DNA from: Variovorax sp. EL159
Lineage (GTDB): Bacteria; Pseudomonadota; Gammaproteobacteria; Burkholderiales; Burkholderiaceae_C
Assembly: GCF_900100965.1 (NCBI RefSeq)
Contig: NZ_FMUJ01000010.1
Span: 1 to 64,000 of the forward strand
Length of the DNA stretch: 64,000 bases
Reading direction: 5' to 3'
Below the pieces are notes generated by a model that ran no database searches, had not been told where the DNA came from, and saw only the letters and a list, made by a program, of their open reading frames with translations. Within the stretch, counting starts at the first letter, position 1. Each line of letters starts with the position of its first letter. The translations under genes and the position numbers were made by a program. Below, in pieces: positions 49,580 through 58,505 of this stretch.

Positions 49580-50836
49580 ATGCAGAGATCGCACATCGTT
49601 CGGCCCGCGGCCATGTTCTGGGGGCTGGTGGTGTTCCTGCCGGTCGGCGTCACCTACCTGTCGGCCATTCTTCTCCTGCTCACGATGATGCTGGCCGGCG
49701 ACACGCGCGAGCGCATCGCACGGCTGCGCGCCAACCCGATGTGGTGGCCGGTGATGGCCTACCTGGCCTGGACCCTCATCGTGCTGGCCTTCGGGCAGCA
49801 CTACCCCGAAACCGGCTCCAACCTGTTCCACGGCATACGCATCGGCCTCACGCTGCTGATGGCGATGGCGCTCACGCGCGAGGAAGCGATATGGGCGCTG
49901 CGCGGCTTCCTCCTGATCGCGGCGCTGAACATCCTCCTGATCGTTCTCTACTACGCCATCGGCTTTCCGATCTGGTCGCCGCTGCGCGCGGTGGTCATGG
50001 AAGTGGGCAACAAGTCGATCAGCAATGCGCTGCTGTTCAGCGTGGTGGCGTCCACCGCCGCCGTGTGGGGCATTGCGCAGATCGCCGCGCACAGGCCGCT
50101 GCGCGCCATTCCCGCCTTCGTGCTGATGCTCGGGCTGGGCCTGGTGGTGGCGCTGCCGCTGACCTCGCGCACCTCGGTGCTCGCGCTGCTGCTGGTGATT
50201 CCGGCGGTGTGCATCCACCAGTGGCGCAACCACCTGAAGATGCTGGTGGGCGCGCTGGTGCTGGGCACCGTGGTGCTCGGCGCCGGGCTGTACCAGCTGC
50301 CGCAGCTGCAGCACAAGGTCGAGACCGGCGTGCAGGAGATCGAAGAGGCGCAGTCCGGCGCCGTCTTCAAGGGCAGCTGGGTCATCCGCTACTACATGTA
50401 CAAGGACACGAGCCTCATGATCGCCGATCGGCCCTTCACCGGCTGGGGCATCGGCGGCTGGACCGAGCAATGGCACAAGCGCGGCCCGAAGCTGTTCGCC
50501 GACTCGAACATGCCGCACAACGACTTCCTGTGGGTCGGCTCGCAGGGCGGCTTGCCGGCCTTGCTGAGCCTGCTGGTCATCATGGCCGGCGCCGTCTGGC
50601 AGGCATGGAAGCGGCCCGACATCGCGGGCCGCTACGCGCTGGCGGCCACGCTGATCGCACTGATCGCATCGAGCGTGAACTCGGCGCTGCGCGACGCGCA
50701 GATCGGCCTGGCGCTGCTGTGGATCTCGCAGGTCTACCTGCGGCTGGCCATGGAATCGAAAGACCCGGCGCCGTGGCGCGACCTGTGGCCGCGTGCCGGT
50801 TCCAGGGCCTTCGATCCGGCGGCACAACAGGCCTGA
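49580..50836 (+). CDS. O-antigen ligase/polymerase-like membrane protein (Wzy_C fold)
   Basis: A 418-residue protein with about ten or eleven membrane helices. A large periplasmic loop (about 240-320) contains GWGIGGWTEQW and MPHNDFLWVGSQGG, the His-Asn-containing block typical of WaaL/Wzy-like enzymes. ALPLTSRTSVLALLL carries a conserved Arg. It probably transfers or polymerises a lipid-linked glycan, but no other glycan genes are adjacent, so the substrate is open. Confidence 0.75.
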   Translation: MQRSHIVRPAAMFWGLVVFLPVGVTYLSAILLLLTMMLAGDTRERIARLRANPMWWPVMAYLAWTLIVLAFGQHYPETGSNLFHGIRIGLTLLMAMALTREEAIWALRGFLLIAALNILLIVLYYAIGFPIWSPLRAVVMEVGNKSISNALLFSVVASTAAVWGIAQIAAHRPLRAIPAFVLMLGLGLVVALPLTSRTSVLALLLVIPAVCIHQWRNHLKMLVGALVLGTVVLGAGLYQLPQLQHKVETGVQEIEEAQSGAVFKGSWVIRYYMYKDTSLMIADRPFTGWGIGGWTEQWHKRGPKLFADSNMPHNDFLWVGSQGGLPALLSLLVIMAGAVWQAWKRPDIAGRYALAATLIALIASSVNSALRDAQIGLALLWISQVYLRLAMESKDPAPWRDLWPRAGSRAFDPAAQQA

Positions 50837-50926
50837 GAGGGCCTGAGAGAAATTGCAGGCACCCGGCATGGCCGCTTCGCGGGCCTGATCGCCGCGAAGC
50901 GCCCACCCGGGGCAAAGACCGTCAGG

Positions 50927-51136
50927 TCAGTGGCGCGCCGAAACCGCTTCGCCGGCCTTCAGCCGGTACACCGTGCCGCAGTACGGGCACTTGGCTTCAC
51001 CGGTGCGCGCCACGTCGAGGTAGACCTTCGGGTGGCTGTTCCAGAGCTTCATGTCCGCCTTGGGGTTGGGGCAGAACACGCCGCCCTGGTGGTTGAGCTC
51101 CTTGGCCAGGAGTTCGACGGTTGCATTGGTAGACAT
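50927..51136 (-). CDS. zf-CHCC zinc-finger protein
   Basis: A 69-residue protein with one C-x12-H-x14-C-x2-C zinc site (Cys22, His35, Cys50, Cys53). This is the zf-CHCC fold shared with the NDUFS6/NUMM accessory subunit of complex I. In beta-proteobacteria it often sits beside ilvE, as here (5 bp downstream). The exact role is not known. Confidence 0.82.
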   Translation of the reverse strand: MSTNATVELLAKELNHQGGVFCPNPKADMKLWNSHPKVYLDVARTGEAKCPYCGTVYRLKAGEAVSARH

Positions 51137-51141
51137 GGGTT

Positions 51142-52095
51142 TCAGACTTTCGTGAGCCAGTGGGCGTACTTGGGATTCTTGCCGTTCACGATGTCGAAGA
51201 AGGCAGACTGGATTTTCTCGGTGATCGGGCCGCGCGCGCCGCCGTCGCCACGGTTGCCGATCTCGACGCGGTCGAGTTCGCGGATGGGTGTCACTTCAGC
51301 GGCCGTGCCGGTGAAGAAGGCTTCGTCGGCAATGTAGACCTCGTCGCGCGTGATGCGCTTTTGCACGAGTTCGAGCCCCAGGTCCTTGCACACGTGCAGG
51401 ATGGTGTTGCGCGTGATGCCGTTGAGCGCGCCGGCCGACAGGTCGGGCGTGTAGACCACGCCGCCCTTGACCACGAAGATGTTCTCGCCCGCGCCTTCGG
51501 AAACGAAGCCGCTCGCGTCGAGCAGCAGTGCCTCGTCGTAGCCGTCGTCCAGCGCTTCCATGTTGGCCAGGATCGAGTTGGTGTAGTTGCTCACCGTCTT
51601 GGCCTGCGTCATCGTGATGTTGACGTGGTGGCGGGTGTAGCTCGAGGTTTTCACGCGGATGCCGCGCTTCATGCCTTCTTCGCCAAGGTACGCGCCCCAC
51701 GACCAGGCCGCGACCATGGCGTGGATCTTGTTGCCCTTGGGGCTCACGCCCAGCTTTTCGGAGCCGATCCAGATGAGGGGGCGCAGGTAGCAGCTTTCGA
51801 GCTTGTTCTCGCGAACCACCTGTTTCTGGGCCTCGTTGAGCTGTTCCTGCGTGAACGGGATCTTCATGCGCAGGATCTTGGCGCTGTTGAACAGGCGCTC
51901 GGTGTGCTCGGCCAGGCGGAAGATCGCCGTGCTGCCGTCCGCAGTCTTGTAGGCGCGCACGCCCTCGAAGGCGCCGCAGCCGTAGTGCAGCGTGTGGCTC
52001 AGCACGTGGATCTTGGCGTCGCGCCAGTCCACGAGTTCGCCGTCCATCCAGATCTTGCCGTCACGGTCGTCCAGCGAGGGGGGGATCGAGCTCAT
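51142..52095 (-). CDS. ilvE: Branched-chain amino acid aminotransferase
   Basis: A 317-residue PLP enzyme that makes and degrades Leu, Ile and Val. Conserved blocks are DAKIHVLSHTLHYGCGAFEG, the PLP Lys in TQAKTVSNYTNSILA, and GFVSEGAGENIFVVK. The ATG at 52095 gives the usual length; longer versions run into the divergent promoter region. A short palindrome CGCAA-AAGC-TTGCG (52140-52153) in the leader may be regulatory. Confidence 0.95.
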   Translation of the reverse strand: MSSIPPSLDDRDGKIWMDGELVDWRDAKIHVLSHTLHYGCGAFEGVRAYKTADGSTAIFRLAEHTERLFNSAKILRMKIPFTQEQLNEAQKQVVRENKLESCYLRPLIWIGSEKLGVSPKGNKIHAMVAAWSWGAYLGEEGMKRGIRVKTSSYTRHHVNITMTQAKTVSNYTNSILANMEALDDGYDEALLLDASGFVSEGAGENIFVVKGGVVYTPDLSAGALNGITRNTILHVCKDLGLELVQKRITRDEVYIADEAFFTGTAAEVTPIRELDRVEIGNRGDGGARGPITEKIQSAFFDIVNGKNPKYAHWLTKV

Positions 52096-52225
52096 TTCCT
52101 GATTCCTTTGGAAGCGGTGGGGTGCGACCGGGGGGATGTCGCAAAAGCTTGCGATTTTACGGCCGCGTCCGGAACCGAGTACCCGACAATGGCCGGTTGT
52201 CCAAACCAGTGGAAAAAGGGTTTCC

Positions 52226-53230
52226 GTGTCCGTATTCAAGAACGTCATCGTCTATCGCATCGAACCTGCCTGGTCCCAGACACTGGCCGAGGCAGAAGAA
52301 GGGCTCGGCAAGCTGCGCTTCGAGCCTTGCGGCCCCTCGCAGGAAAAGTCCGCCGGCTGGGTCGAGCCCCGCGGCGAGGCCAACGGCCCGCTGGTCGAAT
52401 CCATCGACGGCCAGTGGCTCGTCGAATACATGATCGAGAGCAAGGCCGTGCCCGGCTCGGTGGTGCGCCGCAAGCTCGACGAGCGCTGCGCGCAGATCGA
52501 GGCCACCACCGGCCGCAAGCCCGGCAAGAAGGAAAAGAAAGAGCTCAAGGAAGACATCACCCTGGAGCTGCTGCCGATGGCCTTCACGCGCAGCGCCCGT
52601 GTGGCCGTGTGGATCGACAAGGCCGAGAACCGCCTCGTGATCAACAGCGGCAATGCCGCGCGCGCCGACGAAGTGGTCACCAGCCTCGTGAAGTCGCTCG
52701 ACGGCTTTGCCGTGGCCCTGATCAACACGCAGATCGAACCGGCCGCCGCCATGGCCAACTGGCTGCTCACGCAGGAGCCGCCGGCCGGCTTCACCATCGA
52801 CCGCGAGTGCGAGCTGAAGGCCTCCGATGAATCGAAGGCCGTGGTGCGCTATGCCAAGCACCCGCTCGACATCGAAGAGGTCAAGCAGCACATCACCGAC
52901 GGCAAGCGCCCGACGCGCCTGGCCATGACCTGGGACGACCGCGTGTCCTTCGAGCTGACGCAGGGCATGCTGATCCGCAAGATCGTGTTCCTCGAAGGCA
53001 CGGGCGACGGTGCCGCGGGCGGCAAGAAAGAAGACAACTTCGACGCCGACGTGGCCATTGCCACCGGCGAGCTGGGCCAGATGGTGCCGGCGCTGCTCGA
53101 TGCGCTCGGCGGCGAAGCGGCGTTCTCGGCCGCCCTGCCCGACGAAACGCCCAAGCCCGCCGCGTCGGCATCGACCCCGACCACCACGACCCCGGCCGAT
53201 GCCGTCGAGGAAGAAGACGCGCCGTTCTGA
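52226..53230 (+). CDS. rdgC: Recombination-associated protein RdgC
   Basis: A 334-residue ring-forming DNA-binding protein that limits RecA-mediated strand exchange. The N-terminus SVFKNVIVYRIEPAW and the blocks WVEPRGEANG and RPTRLAMTWDDRVSFELTQG are diagnostic. The start is GTG at 52226 with AAGGG upstream. The C-terminus has an added low-complexity Pro/Thr/Ala tail of about 25 residues that is longer than in E. coli. Confidence 0.94.
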   Translation: MSVFKNVIVYRIEPAWSQTLAEAEEGLGKLRFEPCGPSQEKSAGWVEPRGEANGPLVESIDGQWLVEYMIESKAVPGSVVRRKLDERCAQIEATTGRKPGKKEKKELKEDITLELLPMAFTRSARVAVWIDKAENRLVINSGNAARADEVVTSLVKSLDGFAVALINTQIEPAAAMANWLLTQEPPAGFTIDRECELKASDESKAVVRYAKHPLDIEEVKQHITDGKRPTRLAMTWDDRVSFELTQGMLIRKIVFLEGTGDGAAGGKKEDNFDADVAIATGELGQMVPALLDALGGEAAFSAALPDETPKPAASASTPTTTTPADAVEEEDAPF

Positions 53231-53254
53231 CGCGCCCTCCGCCTTCGTTGCCCC

Positions 53255-54460
53255 TCAGGCGACCAGGTAGGTCTGGGCCAAACGGACCCAGCAGGCTGCC
53301 CCCAGCGGCAACACCTGGTCATTGAAGTCGTACCCGGGGTTGTGCACCATGCAGCCGCCGAACTCGCCCTCTCCGTTGCCGAGCAGCAGATAGCAGCCCG
53401 GCAACGTGGCGAGCATCCAGGCGAAGTCTTCGCTGCCCGCGAAGCCCTTGGGCACTTGCGTGACAACGTTCGCCTCGCCGACCAGCTCGGTGCAGACCTG
53501 CGCCATCAGCTGCGTTTCGGCCACGGTGTTGACCACCGGCGGCACCAGCTGGCGATAGTCGATCTCGGCTTCCACGCCATGCGCCTGCGCGGTGAAGCTC
53601 ACGATCTCGCGGATGCGCTGCTCGACCAGCGCGCGCGTCTCGGGCCGTGCCGCACGCACGTTGAGGCCGAGCGTGACCGATTGCGGAATCACGTTGTGCG
53701 TGGCACCGCCACGGATGAAGCCGACCGACACCACCGCCGTGTCGTCGGGCGCCACGTTGCGCGCCACCACGGTCTGCAGCGCCGTCACCACCGCAGCCGC
53801 CGCGGCGACCGGGTCGCGCGAGCGATGCGGCATGGCGCCATGGCCACCCACGCCCTTGATCGTGACGTCGGCCACGTCGGACGACAGCGTGACCGGCCCC
53901 GCCACCACGAGCGCGGTGCCCAGCGGCACGCCCGGCGCGTTGTGCAGCGCGTACACCGCATCGCAGGGGAAGCGCTCGAACAGGCCGTCTTCGATCATTG
54001 CGCGCGCGCCGCAGAGGTTTTCTTCGTCGGGCTGGAAGATCAGGTTCAGCGTGCCGTCGAAGTCGCGCGTGCGCGCCAACGCCTTCGCGGCCGCCAGCAG
54101 GATCGCCGTGTGGCCATCGTGGCCGCAGGCATGCATGCGGCCGGGGTTGCGGCTTGCGTAGGGCAGGCCCGTGGCTTCGACGATGGGCAGCGCGTCCATG
54201 TCGGCGCGAATGCCCAGCCGGCGCGTGCCGTTGCCGAGCTTGAGCTGCGCCACGATGCCGGTCTTGCCGATGCCCGTGTGCACCTCGTAGCCCCATTCGC
54301 GCAGCAGGTTGGCCACCAATGTGCTGGTGGCGCTCACCTCGAAGCCGAGCTCGGGGTTGGCGTGGATCTGGCGGCGGATGTCGATGAAGGCTTGCGTGTC
54401 GGCGGGGGGCAGCAGGCGGGACAGGAGCTTGGTGGTCTGGAGGCTGAGTTCGCGTGTCAT
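53255..54460 (-). CDS. M20-family amidohydrolase (N-acyl amino acid / hippurate hydrolase type)
   Basis: A 401-residue metallo-amidohydrolase. Metal-ligand blocks are MHACGHDGHTAILLAAA (Cys, His), FQPDEENLCGARAM (catalytic Glu pair) and YALHNAPGVPLGT (His). The family removes acyl groups from amino acids (hippurate, N-acetyl amino acids, IAA conjugates). It lies 46 bp after an MHS transporter gene, so transporter and enzyme probably handle the same N-acyl compound. Confidence 0.88.
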   Translation of the reverse strand: MTRELSLQTTKLLSRLLPPADTQAFIDIRRQIHANPELGFEVSATSTLVANLLREWGYEVHTGIGKTGIVAQLKLGNGTRRLGIRADMDALPIVEATGLPYASRNPGRMHACGHDGHTAILLAAAKALARTRDFDGTLNLIFQPDEENLCGARAMIEDGLFERFPCDAVYALHNAPGVPLGTALVVAGPVTLSSDVADVTIKGVGGHGAMPHRSRDPVAAAAAVVTALQTVVARNVAPDDTAVVSVGFIRGGATHNVIPQSVTLGLNVRAARPETRALVEQRIREIVSFTAQAHGVEAEIDYRQLVPPVVNTVAETQLMAQVCTELVGEANVVTQVPKGFAGSEDFAWMLATLPGCYLLLGNGEGEFGGCMVHNPGYDFNDQVLPLGAACWVRLAQTYLVA

Positions 54461-54506
54461 GAAAGGCGTTCGGTTCGTTCGACAGGAAGGAAGGAAAGAA
54501 GGAGAT

Positions 54507-55838
54507 TCAGTCGGCCTTGCGTTCTCGCATCGCCAGGAGCGCCACGAGGCTCAGTACGCCGCAGACCATCATGTAGAAGGCCGGCGACATCGGGTTGCCC
54601 GTCTTGGCAAGCAGCCAGGTCACGATGAACTGCGAGGAGCCGCCGAAGACCGTCACGCCGATGCTGTAGATCACCGAGATGCCGCTGGCGCGCACGCCGA
54701 TGGGCAGCATCTCCAGCATCATCAGGAACATGGGCGTGGTGCCGATGTTCACGCTCGCCGTGAGCAGCGCCGACAGCGCCAGCACCAGCGGCACGCTCGG
54801 GTAGTGGCTGATGAGCCAGAACACCGGGTAGACCGCGATCACGCTGAACAGCAGCGAGCCGATCACCAGCGGCTTGCGGTTGGGCAGCCGGTCGGCCAGG
54901 CGCCCCGCCACCAGCGAGACGACGAACAGCGTGATGCCCGTGACGCAGCCCGACAGCAGCGACAGCGAAGGCGGCATGTGCAGCACGCGGATCATGTAGG
55001 TCGGCATGAAGAACACGACCAGGTACATGGTGGCCGTGCCCGCCGTGGTCGCGAAGATGCCCTTGAGCACCGTGCCGCCGTGCGCGCGCAGCAGCCGGCC
55101 GATGGGGCTGGACTCGTGGCTGTCGGCGGTGTGCGTTTCTTCGAGGTGCGCGCGGATGTACAGGCCCACCGGCGCGATCAGCAACCCGAGCAGAAACGGC
55201 AGGCGCCAGCCCCAGCTTTCGAGCGAGGCCTGTGGCAGCGCGGCATACAGCGCGGCACCGGTGAGCGCGCCCAGCAGCGCCGAGATACCCTGGCTCGCCA
55301 GTTGCCAGCTCACGCGGAAGCCCCGGCCCTTGACGCCGCCGGCCTCCATCAGCATCGAGGTGGCCGCGCCCACTTCGCCGCCGAGCGAAAAGCCCTGCAG
55401 CAGCCGGCCGGCCACGATCATCAGCGAGCCGAACACGCCGGCCGACGCATAGGTCGGCGCCAGGGCGATGCACAGCGTGCCGATCACCATGAGGCCGATG
55501 GTCAGCGTCATCGCGGCCTTGCGGCCCTTGCGGTCGGCGTAGTTGCCGATGATCACGCCGCCCAGCGGGCGCATCACGAAGCCGATGCCGAAGGTGGCCA
55601 CCGCGAGCAGCAGCGAGCCGTAGGGGCTGTCGGACGGAAAGAACAGCTTGCCGATCAGGAGCGCGAAGAAGCTGTAGACGGTGAAGTCGTACATCTCCAG
55701 CGCGTTGCCCAGCGAGCAGGCGGCGATCAGGCGGAACTGGCTTTGCTTTCCCTTGTTGCCGTGTGCGGCATGGGGCGCATGCGCGCTGGCGGGTAAAGCA
55801 CCCTGGATCGGGCTTGCGGGCAATGCGGCTTCGCTCAT
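54507..55838 (-). CDS. MHS-family (metabolite:H+ symporter) MFS transporter
   Basis: A 443-residue transporter with 12 predicted helices. SLGNALEMYDFTVYSFFALLIG and GFVMRPLGGVIIGNYADRKGRK are the classical MHS signatures (KgtP/ProP-like). It should import a carboxylate or zwitterion with protons. It heads an operon with the M20 amidohydrolase and is divergent from a LysR gene across 203 bp. Confidence 0.9.
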   Translation of the reverse strand: MSEAALPASPIQGALPASAHAPHAAHGNKGKQSQFRLIAACSLGNALEMYDFTVYSFFALLIGKLFFPSDSPYGSLLLAVATFGIGFVMRPLGGVIIGNYADRKGRKAAMTLTIGLMVIGTLCIALAPTYASAGVFGSLMIVAGRLLQGFSLGGEVGAATSMLMEAGGVKGRGFRVSWQLASQGISALLGALTGAALYAALPQASLESWGWRLPFLLGLLIAPVGLYIRAHLEETHTADSHESSPIGRLLRAHGGTVLKGIFATTAGTATMYLVVFFMPTYMIRVLHMPPSLSLLSGCVTGITLFVVSLVAGRLADRLPNRKPLVIGSLLFSVIAVYPVFWLISHYPSVPLVLALSALLTASVNIGTTPMFLMMLEMLPIGVRASGISVIYSIGVTVFGGSSQFIVTWLLAKTGNPMSPAFYMMVCGVLSLVALLAMRERKAD

Positions 55839-55933
55839 CTAATGTCACTCCACGTACTGTTTGCGGGGGGCGATGGGCCCGTTCGCGGCGGAGTATTCAG
55901 GCAAAGCGCTGCAGCGAAGAATCACAAATTTTC

Positions 55934-55954
55934 ATGCCGATAACCAAATGGCAT
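55934..55954. promoter_or_regulatory. Candidate LysR operator
   Basis: ATGCC-N11-GGCAT is a perfect interrupted palindrome in the divergent gap, 87 bp upstream of the LysR start and 95 bp upstream of the transporter start. The spacing and symmetry fit LysR binding sites. No other clear palindrome is present in this 203-bp gap. Confidence 0.5.
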
Positions 55955-56041
55955 CCCCGACACAAGAGGCCTTTCGCGGCTATCGGGGCAACTACCGAGA
56001 CACCCCATTTCTTGCCCCATTTCTGAGAAGGCCGCACCACG

Positions 56042-57001
56042 ATGAAGCTGCAACAGTTGCGCGTCCTGCTGGCGGTGGCACAGCACGGCAGCATCCACGA
56101 GGCCTCGCGCAGCCTGCACACCACGCAACCGGCGCTGTCCAAGACCATCTCCGAGCTGGAGCGCGAACTCGGCGTGACGCTGATGGTGCGCTCCACGCGC
56201 GGCGTGAGCCTCACGGCCTATGGCGTGGCGCTGGTCAAGCGCGCCAGCCTGGTCGAGCAGGAACTGCGGCACGCGCTCGAAGACATCGAGGCCATCCGAG
56301 GGCATGACGAGGCGCAGCTGAACATCGGCTTCACCGCGGTGGCGTCGAGCGGGCCGCTGCCCGATGCGATGGCCTCGTTTCGCCAGCGCTTTCCGAACGT
56401 GGCGCTGTGCGGCTTCGAGCTTCGGCCGCAGCAGATTCTGGAAGGCCTTCGCGAAGGCCGGCTCGACCTGGGCCTGATCTCCACCTGCAACGGGCCGGGC
56501 GCTGGCGCCTTCCAGTGGGAGCCGCTGTTTTCAGTGGCGATGCACCTGTCGGTGCGCGCCGGCCATCCGCTGCGGCGCGTGCGCAAGCTGCGCACGCTGA
56601 TCGACGCCGACTGGCTGGTGCTCGACCCCATCGACGACGCGGGCAGCCCGCTGGTGAGCACGATGCGCCTGAACGGGCTCGCGCTGCCCACGCGCATGGT
56701 GCAGAGCGCATCGAACCTGCTGGGGCTGCAGCTGGCCACGCAGACCGACCTGATCAGCATGTGGTCGGACTTCGTGTTCCACGGCGCGGGGCCGCTGCGG
56801 CTGCAGCCGGGCCTGCTCGAGCGCCTGCCGATCACCGACGAGGTGCCGGACTTCGGGGTGTACCTGGTCTATCGCTCGGCCGACCTGATGACGCACATGT
56901 GCACCGAGTTCGCCAAGGAGGCGCGCCACCATGCGAAGGCGAATCCGCCGTGGCGGCAGCTGCGCCGCAAGACGGGCGCGAGCGTGGGCGCGGGTACGTG
57001 A
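56042..57001 (+). CDS. LysR-family transcriptional regulator
   Basis: A 319-residue regulator with an N-terminal HTH (about 1-60, SIHEASRSLHTTQPALSKTISELE) and a substrate-binding-like effector domain (about 92-290). It probably controls the divergent transporter-amidohydrolase operon. The C-terminus is basic (WRQLRRKTGASVGAG) and extends beyond the usual domain end. Confidence 0.88.
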   Translation: MKLQQLRVLLAVAQHGSIHEASRSLHTTQPALSKTISELERELGVTLMVRSTRGVSLTAYGVALVKRASLVEQELRHALEDIEAIRGHDEAQLNIGFTAVASSGPLPDAMASFRQRFPNVALCGFELRPQQILEGLREGRLDLGLISTCNGPGAGAFQWEPLFSVAMHLSVRAGHPLRRVRKLRTLIDADWLVLDPIDDAGSPLVSTMRLNGLALPTRMVQSASNLLGLQLATQTDLISMWSDFVFHGAGPLRLQPGLLERLPITDEVPDFGVYLVYRSADLMTHMCTEFAKEARHHAKANPPWRQLRRKTGASVGAGT

Positions 57002-57005
57002 GCGA

Positions 57006-57437
57006 TCAGTTCGCGGGGGTGTTGTCCTTGGTGTCTTCTTCGGGCGGCGTTTCGGGCCGCGTCATAACCCAGCTCTGCAGCTTGCCGCCGTTGAACACGG
57101 TATCGACGTAGGAGCCGCCGGAATCGGTCCAGCGGTACAGCTCGGGCTGCTCGTCCTTCGGCGAACGCAGCTCGCCGAGGGCGCGCGTCATTGCGATGAC
57201 GTGCATCAGCGTGGCGCCCTGCTTGAGCTTGGCATTCAGCATCACGGCGCTGCCGACGTAGCCCACGGGCCGTTCGGCGGCCCGCTTGAGCACCTGCATC
57301 GCGCGATTGAAGTGCAGCAGAAAAAACATCACGATCGCGCCGCCGGCCAGTGCGACACCACCCCAGCCACCGCTGCGCCAGGCCAGGCCGAGAAGGAGGA
57401 TGGCGCCCACGGGCACCAGCAATTTCTGGAAATTCAT
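57006..57437 (-). CDS. Small membrane protein of unknown function
   Basis: A 143-residue protein with two hydrophobic stretches near the N-terminus (about 5-22 and 26-43), then a basic region RAMQVLKRAAERPVGYVGSAV, a conserved-looking LMHVIAMTRALGE block and a polar, acidic tail. I recognise no catalytic domain. The start is coupled to the VOC gene stop (ATGA overlap, 57434-57437). An ATG three codons upstream is also in frame. Confidence 0.65.
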   Translation of the reverse strand: MNFQKLLVPVGAILLLGLAWRSGGWGGVALAGGAIVMFFLLHFNRAMQVLKRAAERPVGYVGSAVMLNAKLKQGATLMHVIAMTRALGELRSPKDEQPELYRWTDSGGSYVDTVFNGGKLQSWVMTRPETPPEEDTKDNTPAN

Positions 57438-57823
57438 GGCGCGCATTGTCGCCGCCCGCCGGACGGGCCCCGCAGGCCGATGCAGTTTCCCCACGGGTCG
57501 CGCACCTGGCACATGTGCTCCTCGCCCTCCAGCCGCATCGGGCCGCGGTAGAGCGTCGCGCCCAGCGACTGCAGATGACCGAGGGTGGCATCGAAGCACT
57601 CGACATTCCAGTACACGACCGAACCGAAGGCACCCGCGCCGACCTTCTCGTCCGCCGGAACGATCTCCAGCAGCACGCCGAAGAGCGACAGGCACTCGAA
57701 GGCCGGCGTGCCGATCGACACCCGCTCGGCCTCGGGAAATGCGCGCGCATACCAGCCAAGCGCCACCTCGACATCGGCGACGTGGACCATGACTGCGGCA
57801 ATCGGGGGAGAAGTCGATTTCAT
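57434..57823 (-). CDS. VOC-superfamily (glyoxalase/bleomycin-resistance fold) protein
   Basis: A 129-residue single-domain VOC protein with AVMVHVADVEVALGWYARAFPEAERV at the start and HMCQVRDPWGNCIGLRGP at the end, the usual first and last strands. Proteins of this size may be isomerases, dioxygenases or drug-binding proteins. The substrate is unknown. A longer frame to 57871 is rejected because it adds residues unlike the family. Confidence 0.8.
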   Translation of the reverse strand: MKSTSPPIAAVMVHVADVEVALGWYARAFPEAERVSIGTPAFECLSLFGVLLEIVPADEKVGAGAFGSVVYWNVECFDATLGHLQSLGATLYRGPMRLEGEEHMCQVRDPWGNCIGLRGPSGGRRQCAP

Positions 57824-57998
57824 TCGAGGCCTGTGAAGAAGGGAGCGCGATTCTGCCGCCCGGCCGCGCATGCCGCAGTAGCCGCCGTGGCTACTTCCGG
57901 GCGCGCGCGGCGGTACTCACCGCGAAAAGCGCAGGGCGCACGAGCCGCAACCGGCACATTTCGCCGCACGGGCATCAGCCCGGGCCACTGAAAAGCAT

Positions 57999-58454
57999 AT
58001 GAACATTCCGCGCTCCGTCACCTTCGTCCGTCTGACCCTTGTCGCCACGCTCTCGGCCGCCGCACTCAGCGGTTGCTACGTGGTGCCGCTGGGGCAGCCC
58101 GCACCCAACGCGCCGTCGTCGCAGGCCTATGCGGTCGCACCGGTGCCGGTGGCACAGACCTTCAGCGCACGGCTCTATCCGTCCAACGCCGAGGCGGCGC
58201 GCTACGGAGCGATTGGCGGCACGGTGACCAGCGACATGAACGGCCGCGGCCATTTCAATGCGCAGATCGGCGGCGAACAGTTTCAGGGAGAGGCAACCCG
58301 GGTCGCAGGCTCGCGGGGCGCCGGCGTGGCGAATGCCACCGGCAGCCGCGGCGGCAACCTGAGTTGCCAGTACACGATGAACTCGGCCACGCTGGGCAGC
58401 GGCCAATGCGTGCTCAACAGCGGGCCGGCGTTCACGATGCACATCGGGGGATAA
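57999..58454 (+). CDS. Small secreted lipoprotein
   Basis: A 151-residue protein with a signal peptide and lipobox ALSGC (Cys about 26). The mature part has a proline-rich linker and a predicted beta-rich C-terminal domain (ARYGAIGGTVTSDMNGRGHF, NLSCQYTMNSATLGSGQCVL) with two Cys that may pair. No function is known to me. It is a single-gene unit ending in a strong terminator. Confidence 0.75.
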   Translation: MNIPRSVTFVRLTLVATLSAAALSGCYVVPLGQPAPNAPSSQAYAVAPVPVAQTFSARLYPSNAEAARYGAIGGTVTSDMNGRGHFNAQIGGEQFQGEATRVAGSRGAGVANATGSRGGNLSCQYTMNSATLGSGQCVLNSGPAFTMHIGG

Positions 58455-58463
58455 GGGGGGGGT

Positions 58464-58497
58464 GCCCGGCGCGCCACTGGTGCGCCGGGCTTTTTTT
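58464..58497 (+). terminator. Strong intrinsic terminator after the lipoprotein gene
   Basis: A 12-bp stem (GCCCGGCGCGCC with GGTGCGCCGGGC, one G-T pair) with loop ACT is followed by seven T (58491-58497). It lies 9 bp after the lipoprotein stop and just before the convergent BCCT gene. Confidence 0.9.
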
Positions 58498-58505
58498 AGC
58501 AACAG

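Noticed and set aside
52140..52153. CGCAA-AAGC-TTGCG palindrome in the ilvE leader as a defined operator
   Set aside because: Short and without a matching regulator nearby; mentioned with ilvE but not called as a site.
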